Shown here in pieces: positions 9,391 to 17,578 of a stretch of DNA of 64,000 bases; the stretch's first letter is position 1; each line of letters starts with the position of its first letter. This DNA comes from Candidatus Rifleibacteriota bacterium. Lineage in GTDB: Bacteria; Muiribacteriota; Ozemobacteria; Ozemobacterales; Ozemobacteraceae. The position numbers were made by a program, and so were the translations under genes. The DNA is taken from assembly GCA_024710355.1 (NCBI GenBank), contig JANJUX010000011.1, forward strand, positions 62,001-126,000, given 5' to 3'. The notes under the pieces were generated by a model. That model saw only the letters and a list, made by a program, of their open reading frames with translations, ran no database searches and was not told the origin of the DNA.

Positions 9391-9422
9391 AAAAAAAAGA
9401 GGTCGGCTTTTGAGGCCGACCC
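9391..9422 (-). terminator. Intrinsic terminator on the minus strand
   Basis: Read on the minus strand: GGTCGGC, 7-nt loop, GCCGACC, then TC and eight T. No protein gene ends nearby on this strand (trmB stops 570 bp upstream), so it implies a separate transcript. Confidence 0.75.
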
Positions 9423-9640
9423 CGGGGGAGAGATCTCCCGGTCGACTGGCTGGTTGGACCAGCCGACCGTCGCGCCTCGCGGCGCTATTCCTAACCAACC
9501 ATATAGGTCGAGGTAGAACGCTCTGCCGAAAGCAATTTCTGTACCCGCAGTCTGTCGGGATAATCCCCCGGGATCGGGCTTTTTCAGGCTCTTTGCCTTG
9601 CCAGTTTGACTGTGTGGCTAACTCTGGCTTAAACAGCGCA
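9391..9640 (-). ncRNA. Candidate structured small RNA
   Basis: There is no ORF with coding character. On the minus strand several perfect hairpins follow each other before the terminator: GCCAG...CTGGC, AGGCAAAGAGCCT, GCGCCGCGAGGCGC, GGCTGGTCCAACCAGCC nested inside GTCG...CGAC, and GGGAGATCTCTCCC. I looked for signature motifs of tmRNA, RNase P, SRP RNA, 6S RNA and the cobalamin, glycine, TPP and c-di-GMP riboswitches and did not find them. The 5' end is unknown. The structure is seen in the sequence; that it is a gene is inference. Confidence 0.35.
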
Positions 9641-9681
9641 TAAACGCTTGAAGATGAGTCTTCGTGCCTTTAAAAATGGCT

Positions 9682-9717
9682 AAAAGAAAAAAACGGCTCG
9701 ATTTTTTCGTGCCGTTT
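9682..9717 (-). terminator. Second intrinsic terminator on the minus strand
   Basis: Minus strand: AAACGGC-ACGA, short A-rich loop, TCGA-GCCGTTT, then TTTTCTTTT. It could end a long 3' UTR of trmB, or a short transcript that begins near 9860. Confidence 0.75.
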
Positions 9718-9877
9718 AAGGGGTTTAGAATCAGAGAGAGAGGTTGTTGCATGAAAAAACTAGAGTGCTCAGAGGGAGTCACACGCGGGTGAGCCCTCTA
9801 TTCATCTCATAGGCTTGCTCCTTGGTCGTTCAACTGGTTTCAGGGTGTTGGAGGAATCAACACTACTATATTAGTAG
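9718..9877 (-). other. Non-coding stretch: dyad at a possible promoter and a hairpin
   Basis: The 15-bp dyad CTACTATATTAGTAG (9863-9877) overlaps a minus-strand TAATAT that could be a -10 box, with a poor -35 (TTAACC, 18-bp spacer). Downstream is a hairpin AGAGGG...CCCTCT with an inner TCAC/GTGA pairing, then the terminator at 9682-9717. A small RNA of about 160-180 nt is possible but unproven. Confidence 0.3.
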
Positions 9878-9989
9878 CATTTATTGTGCCAGGTTAATTG
9901 ACATCTAAAAAGTGGCATTTGCAGCGCTTTTGCTTTTTGGGCTCTACTGGCGACTACGAAATATCGTGTGTGTTTTTGAGTTTTCTCTG

Positions 9990-10721
9990 TTATTTCGTAT
10001 TATTGGGGCGTGGCGCGGCAGCGGCTGGCTGTTTGTGCTTCTTTGGCAGTGGCTTGACGGCGCGGTCGAGTTTGAAGCGCAGCAGGCAGATTTTCTTGCC
10101 CTCGCTGATAAAACGCTTCTCATAGGTGGTCTGAATCTGCGGCGTGGCGAGCAGCAATGCCGAATTATACAGATCATCGGTGTCATCGATGATTTCAAGT
10201 CCGTTTTCGCTGGCGATGCCACGGGTAAAATCATAGAGACTGAAATCGTCGGTCTTGAGGCAGATGCTTCCACCTTCGCCAAGCACGCCGAGATAGCGAT
10301 TGAGAAAAGCCGGCGACGTCAGTCTTCGGTGTGCCTTGCCGTGAAATGGGTCAGGAAAGGTAACCCAGATTTCGCTGATCTCATGGTCAAAAATGCGGTT
10401 GAGCAGCTCGATCTGACTGCGAATAAAACAGGCGTTTTTGATTCCGGCCTGGCGAATCGCCTTGACCCCGAAGTTGAGCCTCGAACCCTTGATGTCGACG
10501 CCGACAAAATTCTGCCCGGGAAAAAGCTGTGCCAGGCCGGCGGTGTATTCGCCGCGACCGCAGCCGAGCTCAAGAATGATCGGGTTGCTGTTGCCAAAAT
10601 AGCCTTCAGCCCAGCGCCCCTTTAGCTCGTGGTCTTTGGCCAGAAGTTCGAGTGCCGGTGGCTCGAAAAGCTCCGGAAAAGTGGCGTTTTCCCTGAATCT
10701 GATCAGTTTCTTTTTTCCCAT
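9990..10721 (-). CDS. trmB: tRNA (guanine-N7-)-methyltransferase TrmB
   Basis: Makes m7G46 in the tRNA variable loop using S-adenosylmethionine. The protein has the TrmB SAM-binding start LELGCGRGEYTAGLA, acidic loop VGVDIKGSR, the family hallmark FPDPFHGKAHRRLTS (usual form FPDPWxKxxHxKRR), KTDDFSLYDF, and near the C-terminus TTYEKRFISEGKKI. At 243 residues it is slightly longer than typical, owing to a basic Lys/Pro/Ala-rich tail (LPKKHKQPAAAAP). It appears monocistronic, with the next minus-strand gene 80 bp upstream. Confidence 0.93.
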   Translation of the reverse strand: MGKKKLIRFRENATFPELFEPPALELLAKDHELKGRWAEGYFGNSNPIILELGCGRGEYTAGLAQLFPGQNFVGVDIKGSRLNFGVKAIRQAGIKNACFIRSQIELLNRIFDHEISEIWVTFPDPFHGKAHRRLTSPAFLNRYLGVLGEGGSICLKTDDFSLYDFTRGIASENGLEIIDDTDDLYNSALLLATPQIQTTYEKRFISEGKKICLLRFKLDRAVKPLPKKHKQPAAAAPRPNNTK

Positions 10722-10802
10722 GACCGCAGAGATTAGCGCAAACCGGCATTTTGCGCAACAAAAATCTGCCCCGCCATTCGGGCCTGGCAGGGCAGATATT
10801 GC

Positions 10803-11789
10803 TTACCTGAGGGTCATTACCTCGAGTGTGCCTGAGGCGATCTTGACCTTGTAAAGCCGACCGTGCGCATCGACCCAGTCGGGCCGGGTCGGGTCGTAAC
10901 CAGGGTCGGGGTGTGCTGTCTGCAGCTTGCGAATTACCGTGCCATCGCTGGCCAGTGTCAGATAATATCTTGAAGAAGTTGTGTCATAAATGACGTGCAG
11001 GCGGTTTTTAGAATCGTAGCCCTGCAGTGCGCACCAGATGACCGGCTCGTCGTCTCTGACGAACGAGAGGTGTTCGAGTTTGCTGCCGGGCCGGGCGCCT
11101 GTGAGAACCTGCCAGACGCCGGCAATCTTTTCGTCGGCGGCCAGTACCGCAATACGGCTGTCGCGCGAAACGGCAATGCCCAGCAGACCCTCAAGAGGTT
11201 TTCCGGCCGGGCGGCCATCGCGATTGAGAATAAAAGTGCGGCGCGAAGCCACGTCTTCGACATAGATGTTGCCATGCTGGTCGCTGTGCAGCTGATTGAT
11301 CTGCAACCATCCCGCTGGGCCTGCAGGTGGCAGAAAGGCGCGCGGTGGTGATTTTCGCAGGTCGATTTCGATAATGGCATTGTTGGCAGCATCGGCTGCG
11401 AGCAGTTTGCCCGGAAACCCGGGTGTCAGGTCGACAAGAACCGGATCAGCCTTAAGTCCGGCTTCTTTTGCCGTTTTGATCAGGTCAACGACCTTGATCG
11501 GTCGACCTTTGGGCGAGAAGGCGGTTATGCGGGCATTGAGCGTATCGCCTGCCCAGAGGTTGCCGTTGCGATCGGTCACAAAGGCCATCGGACCCTGAAA
11601 CGGGCCGTCAAGCACGCCGCCGTTGTCTTCGCTCAGCCACAAAAGCTGGTTCGGGGTTTCGCCCTGTGAAAACGCCAGCCAACGCGAGAATTCGACGTCG
11701 GGCAGTTTGACCAGCTCGGTGTCGGCGCCGGCAGTAAGGTTGAAAGCGAAAGCAAACAGCAGTGCAACAGTTTTAAAAGATCTGATCAT
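10803..11789 (-). CDS. Exported NHL/SMP-30-like beta-propeller protein
   Basis: Signal peptide of about 22 residues ending LTAGAD. The mature part shows repeated propeller blades with the NHL/SMP-30 pattern of G-P-x-A-x-x-x-D-x-x-G-N-x-W/Y-x-x-D, for example GPMAFVTDRNGNLWAGDT, LHSDQHGNIYVED and ALQGYDSKNRLHVIYD. Such propellers bind ligands or proteins, or act as lactonase-like enzymes; I see no convincing metal site, so function is open. Its start lies 21 bp downstream of the stop of the wall hydrolase gene at 11811, so the two are probably co-transcribed. Confidence 0.75.
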   Translation of the reverse strand: MIRSFKTVALLFAFAFNLTAGADTELVKLPDVEFSRWLAFSQGETPNQLLWLSEDNGGVLDGPFQGPMAFVTDRNGNLWAGDTLNARITAFSPKGRPIKVVDLIKTAKEAGLKADPVLVDLTPGFPGKLLAADAANNAIIEIDLRKSPPRAFLPPAGPAGWLQINQLHSDQHGNIYVEDVASRRTFILNRDGRPAGKPLEGLLGIAVSRDSRIAVLAADEKIAGVWQVLTGARPGSKLEHLSFVRDDEPVIWCALQGYDSKNRLHVIYDTTSSRYYLTLASDGTVIRKLQTAHPDPGYDPTRPDWVDAHGRLYKVKIASGTLEVMTLR

Positions 11790-11810
11790 TGAATTTTTGC
11801 GTGTCTTAAA

Positions 11811-12842
11811 TTATGACCCTGAAAGCTTGTTGAGCATGCTGTCCATGTTTTTGACACGGTAGACGCCGGCCCAGCGCGATCTGTAGCGTGCGGGCAGAAC
11901 TTCGATGCGCACGCCGGAATAGCCGACTTTGCCGGCAATGCGTGTGTCTCTGTTGACGCGGGTCGGGGTCGAGTGGGCGATAATCGGCTGCCCTGAAGAG
12001 GTGTAGCCCATGAACAGACCGACATGGCCGATACCGCTGCTGCCCGGGTTCATGACGAAAACGTCGCCGGGTTTGATCGAATCGCGAGGATTCGGCGGCG
12101 GGAAGGAAGAGGTAATCTTATTGGTATACTGGTTTTTATAGATCTGGCTCGACGGATACCAGCTGTTGGCAGGGAAAACCGGCGGAATGCCTGAAGCTGC
12201 CGCCATTTTCTGAATGAACTGACCGACGAAGCCGGAACAGTCTGTTTTTTCGGTGTAGCCGGAGTTCTTCGTGTGGCCGGCGCCAAAAACATAAGCCTTG
12301 TTGGCAGAGCAGAACTTTTCGACGATATCGAAGACCGCGCTGAAACGCTTGCTGTCATAGCCAAAACGGGCTGGGTCAAGGGTTCCGTCAGGAACGCCAG
12401 CCGTTGGTTTGCCGCCGACACTGTCTGAATCGTCGTTGTCGTCTGGCCGGTTGGCGCGCTCTTCGCCGATTTCTACATAGTTACTGTGAACGTAGGCGTA
12501 GCCGCCGTTATAGTGAATTTTCAGCCAGTCGCCTTCGCGGGCTACGATTCGCAGCTTGTCGCCGTCGTAGAGTTTGCCGATGATTTTTCCCCAGGGGGCA
12601 GTGCGAACGTTGAGTCTGGTATTGACGTTAACGTAACCGACGGTGCCGGGTTTTATTTCATTTGCACCAGCTGCAACCGGTGCTGCAGCTTCAGTCGCGC
12701 CGGCGCCGCCATTAACCGAAGCGCTTGCTGGAATATTGACTTTTTCGACACTGAATGGGTTACTGCTGTCTGCATCTACTCCCATGGCGGAAACAGCCAG
12801 CGGTGTCGCAAACAACATCAGTCCCAGAATTAACTTTTTCAT
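11811..12842 (-). CDS. SH3-domain NlpC/P60-type peptidoglycan hydrolase
   Basis: It has a signal peptide (1-19). An Ala-rich linker leads to a bacterial SH3 domain (about 70-125: NVNTRLNVRTAPWGKIIGK ... GDWLKIHYNGGYAYVH) and then an NlpC/P60-like cysteine peptidase domain (about 165-340). The nucleophile motif is TDCSGFVGQF, the His motif is GIGHVGLFMG, and a third polar motif is IIAHSTPT. NlpC/P60 enzymes cut D-Glu-meso-DAP or stem-peptide bonds in peptidoglycan, and the SH3 domain binds the wall. The Shine-Dalgarno is GGGAGG seven bases before ATG. Upstream, TTGACT-16-TACTGT on the minus strand is a plausible promoter. Confidence 0.85.
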   Translation of the reverse strand: MKKLILGLMLFATPLAVSAMGVDADSSNPFSVEKVNIPASASVNGGAGATEAAAPVAAGANEIKPGTVGYVNVNTRLNVRTAPWGKIIGKLYDGDKLRIVAREGDWLKIHYNGGYAYVHSNYVEIGEERANRPDDNDDSDSVGGKPTAGVPDGTLDPARFGYDSKRFSAVFDIVEKFCSANKAYVFGAGHTKNSGYTEKTDCSGFVGQFIQKMAAASGIPPVFPANSWYPSSQIYKNQYTNKITSSFPPPNPRDSIKPGDVFVMNPGSSGIGHVGLFMGYTSSGQPIIAHSTPTRVNRDTRIAGKVGYSGVRIEVLPARYRSRWAGVYRVKNMDSMLNKLSGS

Positions 12843-12952
12843 TTTTTTACCTCCCGGGGTACATAACTCCGGCTCAGAAAAAACAGTATGCTACCAACTA
12901 TACGAGTCAATCATAACAAAAGTTTCTGAAAACCGGGAGGGGAAAAACTTCA

Positions 12953-14101
12953 TTAAACAATTTTGATGTCGATCAGCCTGCCTTCGACTGTAAGCTTTTC
13001 TGCCAGCAGTTCGACGATTTTCTGGCGCGGAATGATGCCCTGCTGCCTGAAGGCAATATCGCCGTGCCCGGCATTTTTTGCCGCCCCGACGATGAAGTTG
13101 ATGCGGTCAGCGTCGATGATCGCATCATAAAAACGGGTAACCGAAGAATCGGGCTCGAAATAAATCGGGTCAGCATCGAGAATGTTGTAGAGCTGGTTAA
13201 GCGTTACCGCGCCCTCGGTTACCAGATCGATGCCTTCGATACTGTAGCCGGGCGGTGCGATCATGCTGGTATCGGCCGTATTGATCTTGAGCTCGCGGCC
13301 GAGGTGTTTTGCGACGATCTGAGCTGTGGTCGCGCCCGCGACAATTCTGGTGCCGGGCAATGCAAGAAAGCTTTCGATAACTTTGCGGTCGTCGCCGCTC
13401 TGTGACGGCGGCCCGGTAAATATATTGACCACTTTGCCCTGACGGCAGAAGGCGCTGAGAACCGTGCAGTCATCGCCACAGGGTGTGCCCCAGAGTTCAC
13501 GGGCCTGCTGGTGAATTCGCTGATAGAGCTTTTTCTTTTTTTCGCCGGCAACCAGGCTGTCGTTTACGAAGCGGCATATTTCGTTGATGTTCCAGCCAAG
13601 GCGGGTTTTGCCGCCGATTCCGGCCAGAGTGATACCGTCAGAAAACAGCAGCAGGCCCTCGCCCGGCTCGAGAAACAGGTTGCTTTCGCTGATTACCTCG
13701 CGTTCGAGAGTAAAGTTACGTCGTGGCAGAATTGCGGCCGAATGGCGGCCGATAAAAATCGCTTCCGGCATTTCGTAGGCAAGAATCGTAGCCTCGCCGT
13801 TGTTGAGAATGCGGACTACCGAAAAGACCGCGTAGGGCATGTCACTGCCGCGCGATTCATGCATGGTTTTTACCAGCGAAGAAAAAGCCCGCCGCAGCGA
13901 AAATCCTGATTCAAGAAGCTTTTCGAGCCTTGAGCAGGCCATGTTGGCATAAATATTGGCTTTTATGCCGGAGCCAACGCCATCGACGAGCAGAATCACC
14001 GTCGCTTCAGGGGTTCTGAAAGAACTTACCGAGTCGCCGCATATTCCGCCGGTTTTTTTGGGGGTTTGTGCTATATCTATTTCGACGTGAATATATCCCA
14101 T
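12953..14101 (-). CDS. SpoIIE-type phosphatase, sensory-hydrogenase partner (copy 2)
   Basis: The first ~190 residues are a PP2C/SpoIIE phosphatase domain. The metal-binding motif is VDGVGSGIKA (compare SDGMGSGERA in SpoIIE), with LLLFSDGIT later and GDDCTVL near the end of the domain. Such enzymes dephosphorylate STAS anti-sigma antagonists. The remaining 160 residues form a separate domain shared with the paralogue at 17579-18778: TGPP, then IVAGATTAQIVAKHLGRE, GIDLVTEGAVTL and FIVGAAKNAG. I do not know this domain. The start lies inside the 3' end of the upstream sensory hydrogenase gene (25-bp overlap), so the two are translated together. It is the last gene of the seven-gene operon. Confidence 0.85.
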   Translation of the reverse strand: MGYIHVEIDIAQTPKKTGGICGDSVSSFRTPEATVILLVDGVGSGIKANIYANMACSRLEKLLESGFSLRRAFSSLVKTMHESRGSDMPYAVFSVVRILNNGEATILAYEMPEAIFIGRHSAAILPRRNFTLEREVISESNLFLEPGEGLLLFSDGITLAGIGGKTRLGWNINEICRFVNDSLVAGEKKKKLYQRIHQQARELWGTPCGDDCTVLSAFCRQGKVVNIFTGPPSQSGDDRKVIESFLALPGTRIVAGATTAQIVAKHLGRELKINTADTSMIAPPGYSIEGIDLVTEGAVTLNQLYNILDADPIYFEPDSSVTRFYDAIIDADRINFIVGAAKNAGHGDIAFRQQGIIPRQKIVELLAEKLTVEGRLIDIKIV

Positions 14102-15849
14102 TCCGGGCCCTTTCTGCGGTTTTCGCCCTCGTCTTCACTTTCGGTCAGTTTGAGAAGGTTTTCGATGATGCTTTCGCCCTGCGCCGTGCTTTCGCCCAGG
14201 TATTTCGCCATCTGCTGTGCCATTTTTACCTGATGCTCCAGCATTTCGCGGGCCTGCTGAATGGTTTTTGAACGCAGTCTGGCGAGTTCTTCGATGCTCT
14301 GGCGGTTGCCGGTGATGTTGACAAAAATGCCGACGAGCTGGTTCTCAATTTCGAGTTGATAAATGATCTGATGCACGATCAGGTTGTAGCGTTGATGCTT
14401 GACTGTCTGCTCGATAAGATTCTCACTGCCGGTCAAAACCTTTTCGAAAGGCTCGGGGTCGATAAGATACGAAATATGCTTGCCAAGAACCGCTTCAGAA
14501 CAGAGAAACATCTTGCGGAAAGCCGGGTTCATGCTGAGAATACTCAGTTTGTCGTCGAGCATGACAATGCCGTTCGGGCTGGTCTCGATGATACGGTCAG
14601 TGCGTTGTTCCGCCAGACGTCGCATATACGGAATACACATGTCGATTTCGGCAAAGCCCCTGATGACGGCAATTGCCTTGTCGCGGCACGAATTGTAGCC
14701 GCAGGCACCACAGTTAAGCTCATCTGCCGGACTGGTTTTGCCGGTGGCAGCCAGAACCCTGTTGATTGCCTCTTCGGTAATCTCTATCGTTTCTTCTGGC
14801 GCTTTCTCCGGTTTGTAAGAGGCATCGACAACCTCGTCTGCCTCATGTTTAACTATCTCTGAGCCCGGGTGCTGTTCTGCAAAGTCTATAACTTCGCGCC
14901 GGTTTTCGAAAAGCTGGCTGTTTTCGGGTGCTCCCGGCCCGTTGACGCAGCCCTGAGAGCAGAACAGCGGTTCGACAAACATTTTAACCCGTGATTTTTC
15001 GATGACTTCGAGAATCTGGCGAAACTCGGCATGACCACTGACCGCCACGATATCGCCAATCAGACTGTCAGAACCCATACTGGCAGTGCGTGTAAGGCCT
15101 CCGGGCAGCGGAAAAAAGCGCGCCTGGCCGTCGGGCTGATCGTCGAATGGGCTCTCTTCAAGCCGGTCGAGTTTGATATTTTCGCGTTCAAACCATTCGG
15201 CGAGTTCACGAAAAGTCAGGGCGCAGTCAATTTTCTGCAGACCTTCGCTGCTGTCTGCTTCCTGTTTTTTGGCGATACAAGGGCCGATAAAGACCACGCG
15301 CGCCCCCTCACCGATTTTCTTTCTGATAATGGCTGCGTGTGCCAGCATTGGCGAGGCCACCGGCAGCAGGTTGCGGGTCAACTCGGGCATATATTTTCTG
15401 ATAAAGCTGACCGCAGCCGGGCAGGCGGTACAGATCGAACTGCGGTCGACGAATTTTTTTCTGAGGCTGGCCATAGCAACCGGATGGGCACCGATAGATG
15501 TCTCTGAAATGTGGGCGAATCCAAGTTTGCGCAGTGCCGACGGCAGCCGCTGCCGCTCTGATTTTGTGAAGAACGCTGCAAAAGACGGAGCCAGACTGAC
15601 CGCAACCGGAAAAGGCTCTTTTAGCAGTCTGATAGCCTTTTCCAGATCGTTGCGATACTGCTTGGCACCCTGTGGGCACTCTTTGATGCAGGTACCGCAG
15701 GCAATGCATTTTTCGGGGTCGACGCTGGCCTGACCGTTGATCATGCGTATCGCCTTGACCGGGCACTGGCGCAGGCAGCGGTAACAGTCGCGGCATTGCG
15801 CCTTGTTGGTGAAGACTACCGGGCTGATATTATTGTCAAGACTGTCCAT
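14077..15849 (-). CDS. PAS-domain sensory [FeFe]-hydrogenase-like protein (copy 2)
   Basis: The 590 residues hold, in order, two [4Fe-4S] motifs (CRDCYRCLRQCP, CIACGTCIKECP), an H-cluster domain (about 75-340), a further Cys cluster (NCGACGYNSCRDKA ... MCIPYM), a PAS domain (about 415-510) and a coiled C-terminus. H-cluster ligands are retained: CTACPAAV (L1), IGPCIAKK (L2) and FCSQGCVNGPG (L3). The Cys that relays protons in catalytic enzymes (first Cys of TSCCP) is Ala here, as in putatively sensory HydS proteins. It probably senses H2 or redox state and signals through PAS to the adjacent SpoIIE phosphatase. The start overlaps the upstream stop (ATGA). Confidence 0.88.
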   Translation of the reverse strand: MDSLDNNISPVVFTNKAQCRDCYRCLRQCPVKAIRMINGQASVDPEKCIACGTCIKECPQGAKQYRNDLEKAIRLLKEPFPVAVSLAPSFAAFFTKSERQRLPSALRKLGFAHISETSIGAHPVAMASLRKKFVDRSSICTACPAAVSFIRKYMPELTRNLLPVASPMLAHAAIIRKKIGEGARVVFIGPCIAKKQEADSSEGLQKIDCALTFRELAEWFERENIKLDRLEESPFDDQPDGQARFFPLPGGLTRTASMGSDSLIGDIVAVSGHAEFRQILEVIEKSRVKMFVEPLFCSQGCVNGPGAPENSQLFENRREVIDFAEQHPGSEIVKHEADEVVDASYKPEKAPEETIEITEEAINRVLAATGKTSPADELNCGACGYNSCRDKAIAVIRGFAEIDMCIPYMRRLAEQRTDRIIETSPNGIVMLDDKLSILSMNPAFRKMFLCSEAVLGKHISYLIDPEPFEKVLTGSENLIEQTVKHQRYNLIVHQIIYQLEIENQLVGIFVNITGNRQSIEELARLRSKTIQQAREMLEHQVKMAQQMAKYLGESTAQGESIIENLLKLTESEDEGENRRKGPEWDIFTSK

Positions 15850-17297
15850 CAGGGGTGTTCCTTGAGCATTTTTTCGAGAAAGCGCCGTGCCACGACCGGG
15901 TTGCTGATTACGCCAGGGCCGTGCAGGCAGCCGCCTTCACAGGTCATCACTTCTATGAAAGTAGTGTTTTTTATAACCTTGTCAACCACCTTGAGAGTTG
16001 CAAATGCCTTTTTATCAAGGCCATTGAAGAGTTTTTCGTCGGCTTTAACGCCACGGCCAGACGCTGCCGCAATAACCGCACCGGCAACACCCCCGGAAAT
16101 CGCAAATTTGCGGCCGGTTGCCGTTGCGACCTGATCTGGTGTCGTTTCTTCGCATTCAAGAACGTCGACGCCGGCCGCAACCAGAATTGAACCGAGTTCT
16201 TCAAAGGTGAGAACATTCTCGACATGTTCGCTGGCGCGTGCTTCGGCGCGCTTGGCGACGCATGGGCCGATAAATATGCGCTTTGCGCCAGGCCATTTCT
16301 GCCCGGCCCACTCGCCGGTAAGTCGCATCGGACTGGGAGTGTCTGAAACGAGAGGTTTGATATTGCTGATATGCTTGTTAACCGCTTCAACATAGGCCGG
16401 GCAGCATGAAGAAGTCATGCAGACGCTGCCATGCTCGACCCGTTCGACGAATTCGGCGGTTTCTTTTTCTGCGGTAAGATCGGCTCCATAAGCCACTTCG
16501 ACCACATGATCGAAACCGAGTTTCTTCAGTGCTGTGACCACTTTGCCGAGTTCGGTATTAAACTGCCCGACTATGGCGGGCGCAATCATGGCAATTGTTT
16601 TGCAGGCCGGGTTGAGGACCATGCGCAATACATCGAATATTTCCGAGCGTTCCATGACCGCGCCGAACGGGCAGGCCTGTTGACAGCGGCCGCAATGAAT
16701 ACATTTACTTTCGTCGATTTTTTCTTTGCCCCGTTCATCCTGCTTGATGGCGTTGACCGGGCAGGCCTCTTCGCACGGAATCGGCTGGTAGATTATCGAA
16801 TGATAGGGGCAGGCTTTGGCGCAGATGCCGCAACTGACGCAGATCTTTTCGTCGATAACGGCATGCCCGTTCTCGATATGAATGGCATTTTTCGGGCAGT
16901 TCATGATGCACTGCCTGGCGACACAGCCGCGGCAGGCGTTGGTAACCCGGTAGTTGGCTCTGACGCACGAGCTGCAGGCCTCATCGATGACGGTGAGTAT
17001 CTTGTCATCGAGGCGATCGGCACCCTTCTGTTCGACTTCAGCGACATAACTGGCGAGGGTGCGGATCTCGTCTTCCGGTTTCTCATTCTCGACCGCGAAG
17101 CCAAGCAGAGCCATCAGACGATAGCGCAGTACCGCGCGGTCATGATGAATACAGCAGCGCACTGATGCTGACTCGCGTGGCGCCTGCTGCAGCGGAATAT
17201 AGTCAACCTGGGTGCCGAGAGTGCCGGCAAACATCATTTTTGCCAGTCTCACCATGAGCTGGCGCTTTATCAGGGCCGCATTGTTGATGTATGTCAT
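15849..17297 (-). CDS. [FeFe]-hydrogenase, group-B-like, ferredoxin type
   Basis: The 482 residues begin with a ~110-residue helical domain, then a Cys-rich block (ACSSCVR, CRGCVARQCIMNCP), further [4Fe-4S] sites (CVSCGICAKACP, CIHCGRCQQACP), and the H-cluster domain. Motifs are TSSCCPAYV (L1, with the proton-relay Cys present), FIGPCVAKR (L2) and EVMTCEGGCLHGPG (L3). This matches the shorter group B/HydB-type [FeFe]-hydrogenases of anaerobes. It is the only member of this operon with the canonical CC pair, so it is the likely catalytic H2-producing or -oxidising enzyme, with ferredoxin as probable partner. HydEFG maturases are not in the window. Confidence 0.88.
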   Translation of the reverse strand: MTYINNAALIKRQLMVRLAKMMFAGTLGTQVDYIPLQQAPRESASVRCCIHHDRAVLRYRLMALLGFAVENEKPEDEIRTLASYVAEVEQKGADRLDDKILTVIDEACSSCVRANYRVTNACRGCVARQCIMNCPKNAIHIENGHAVIDEKICVSCGICAKACPYHSIIYQPIPCEEACPVNAIKQDERGKEKIDESKCIHCGRCQQACPFGAVMERSEIFDVLRMVLNPACKTIAMIAPAIVGQFNTELGKVVTALKKLGFDHVVEVAYGADLTAEKETAEFVERVEHGSVCMTSSCCPAYVEAVNKHISNIKPLVSDTPSPMRLTGEWAGQKWPGAKRIFIGPCVAKRAEARASEHVENVLTFEELGSILVAAGVDVLECEETTPDQVATATGRKFAISGGVAGAVIAAASGRGVKADEKLFNGLDKKAFATLKVVDKVIKNTTFIEVMTCEGGCLHGPGVISNPVVARRFLEKMLKEHP

Positions 17298-17317
17298 ACG
17301 AGTTTCCTTTGCCTGAT

Positions 17318-17566
17318 TCAGTGCTTGCGCAGATAATCCACGATTTTGGCGATCGAGGCTGATTCCATCAGATAATCATTGATTTTTACGAACGGCGGCT
17401 GGCCGCTGCCACCCTGTCGACAGGCCTGCAGGCAGGCGGAGCCGACTATCTCGACCTGATCTCTGAATTCGGCCGGCATCAGGTCTTCCAGCATCATCAG
17501 CTGGGCACCACCCAGCACATAGCAGGCTGTTCCCGAACAGATGGTGATTTTGAACTTCTTGCTCAT
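17318..17566 (-). CDS. Thioredoxin-like [2Fe-2S] ferredoxin (82 aa)
   Basis: A small stand-alone thioredoxin-fold ferredoxin. CSGTACYVLGGA and GSACLQACRQGG give the C-x4-C ... C-x3-C ligand pattern of NuoE/HydC-type [2Fe-2S] domains. The extra N-terminal helical part of NuoE is missing. It lies between the phosphatase gene (12 bp upstream) and the group-B-like hydrogenase gene (20 bp downstream), so it is probably an electron-transfer subunit or partner of that hydrogenase. Confidence 0.85.
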   Translation of the reverse strand: MSKKFKITICSGTACYVLGGAQLMMLEDLMPAEFRDQVEIVGSACLQACRQGGSGQPPFVKINDYLMESASIAKIVDYLRKH

Positions 17567-17578
17567 TTCATGACTCCG

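Noticed and set aside
9372-9392. GCTGCTGCATAA on the minus strand, resembling the end of a tmRNA tag
   Set aside because: It lies after a terminator, and no tRNA-like acceptor or tag-start region is present.
9912-10625. 237-residue plus-strand ORF opposite trmB
   Set aside because: It is the antisense shadow of trmB, whose motifs are unmistakable.
16431-17165. 244-residue plus-strand ORF inside the group-B-like hydrogenase gene
   Set aside because: Antisense shadow; the minus strand encodes all cluster motifs.
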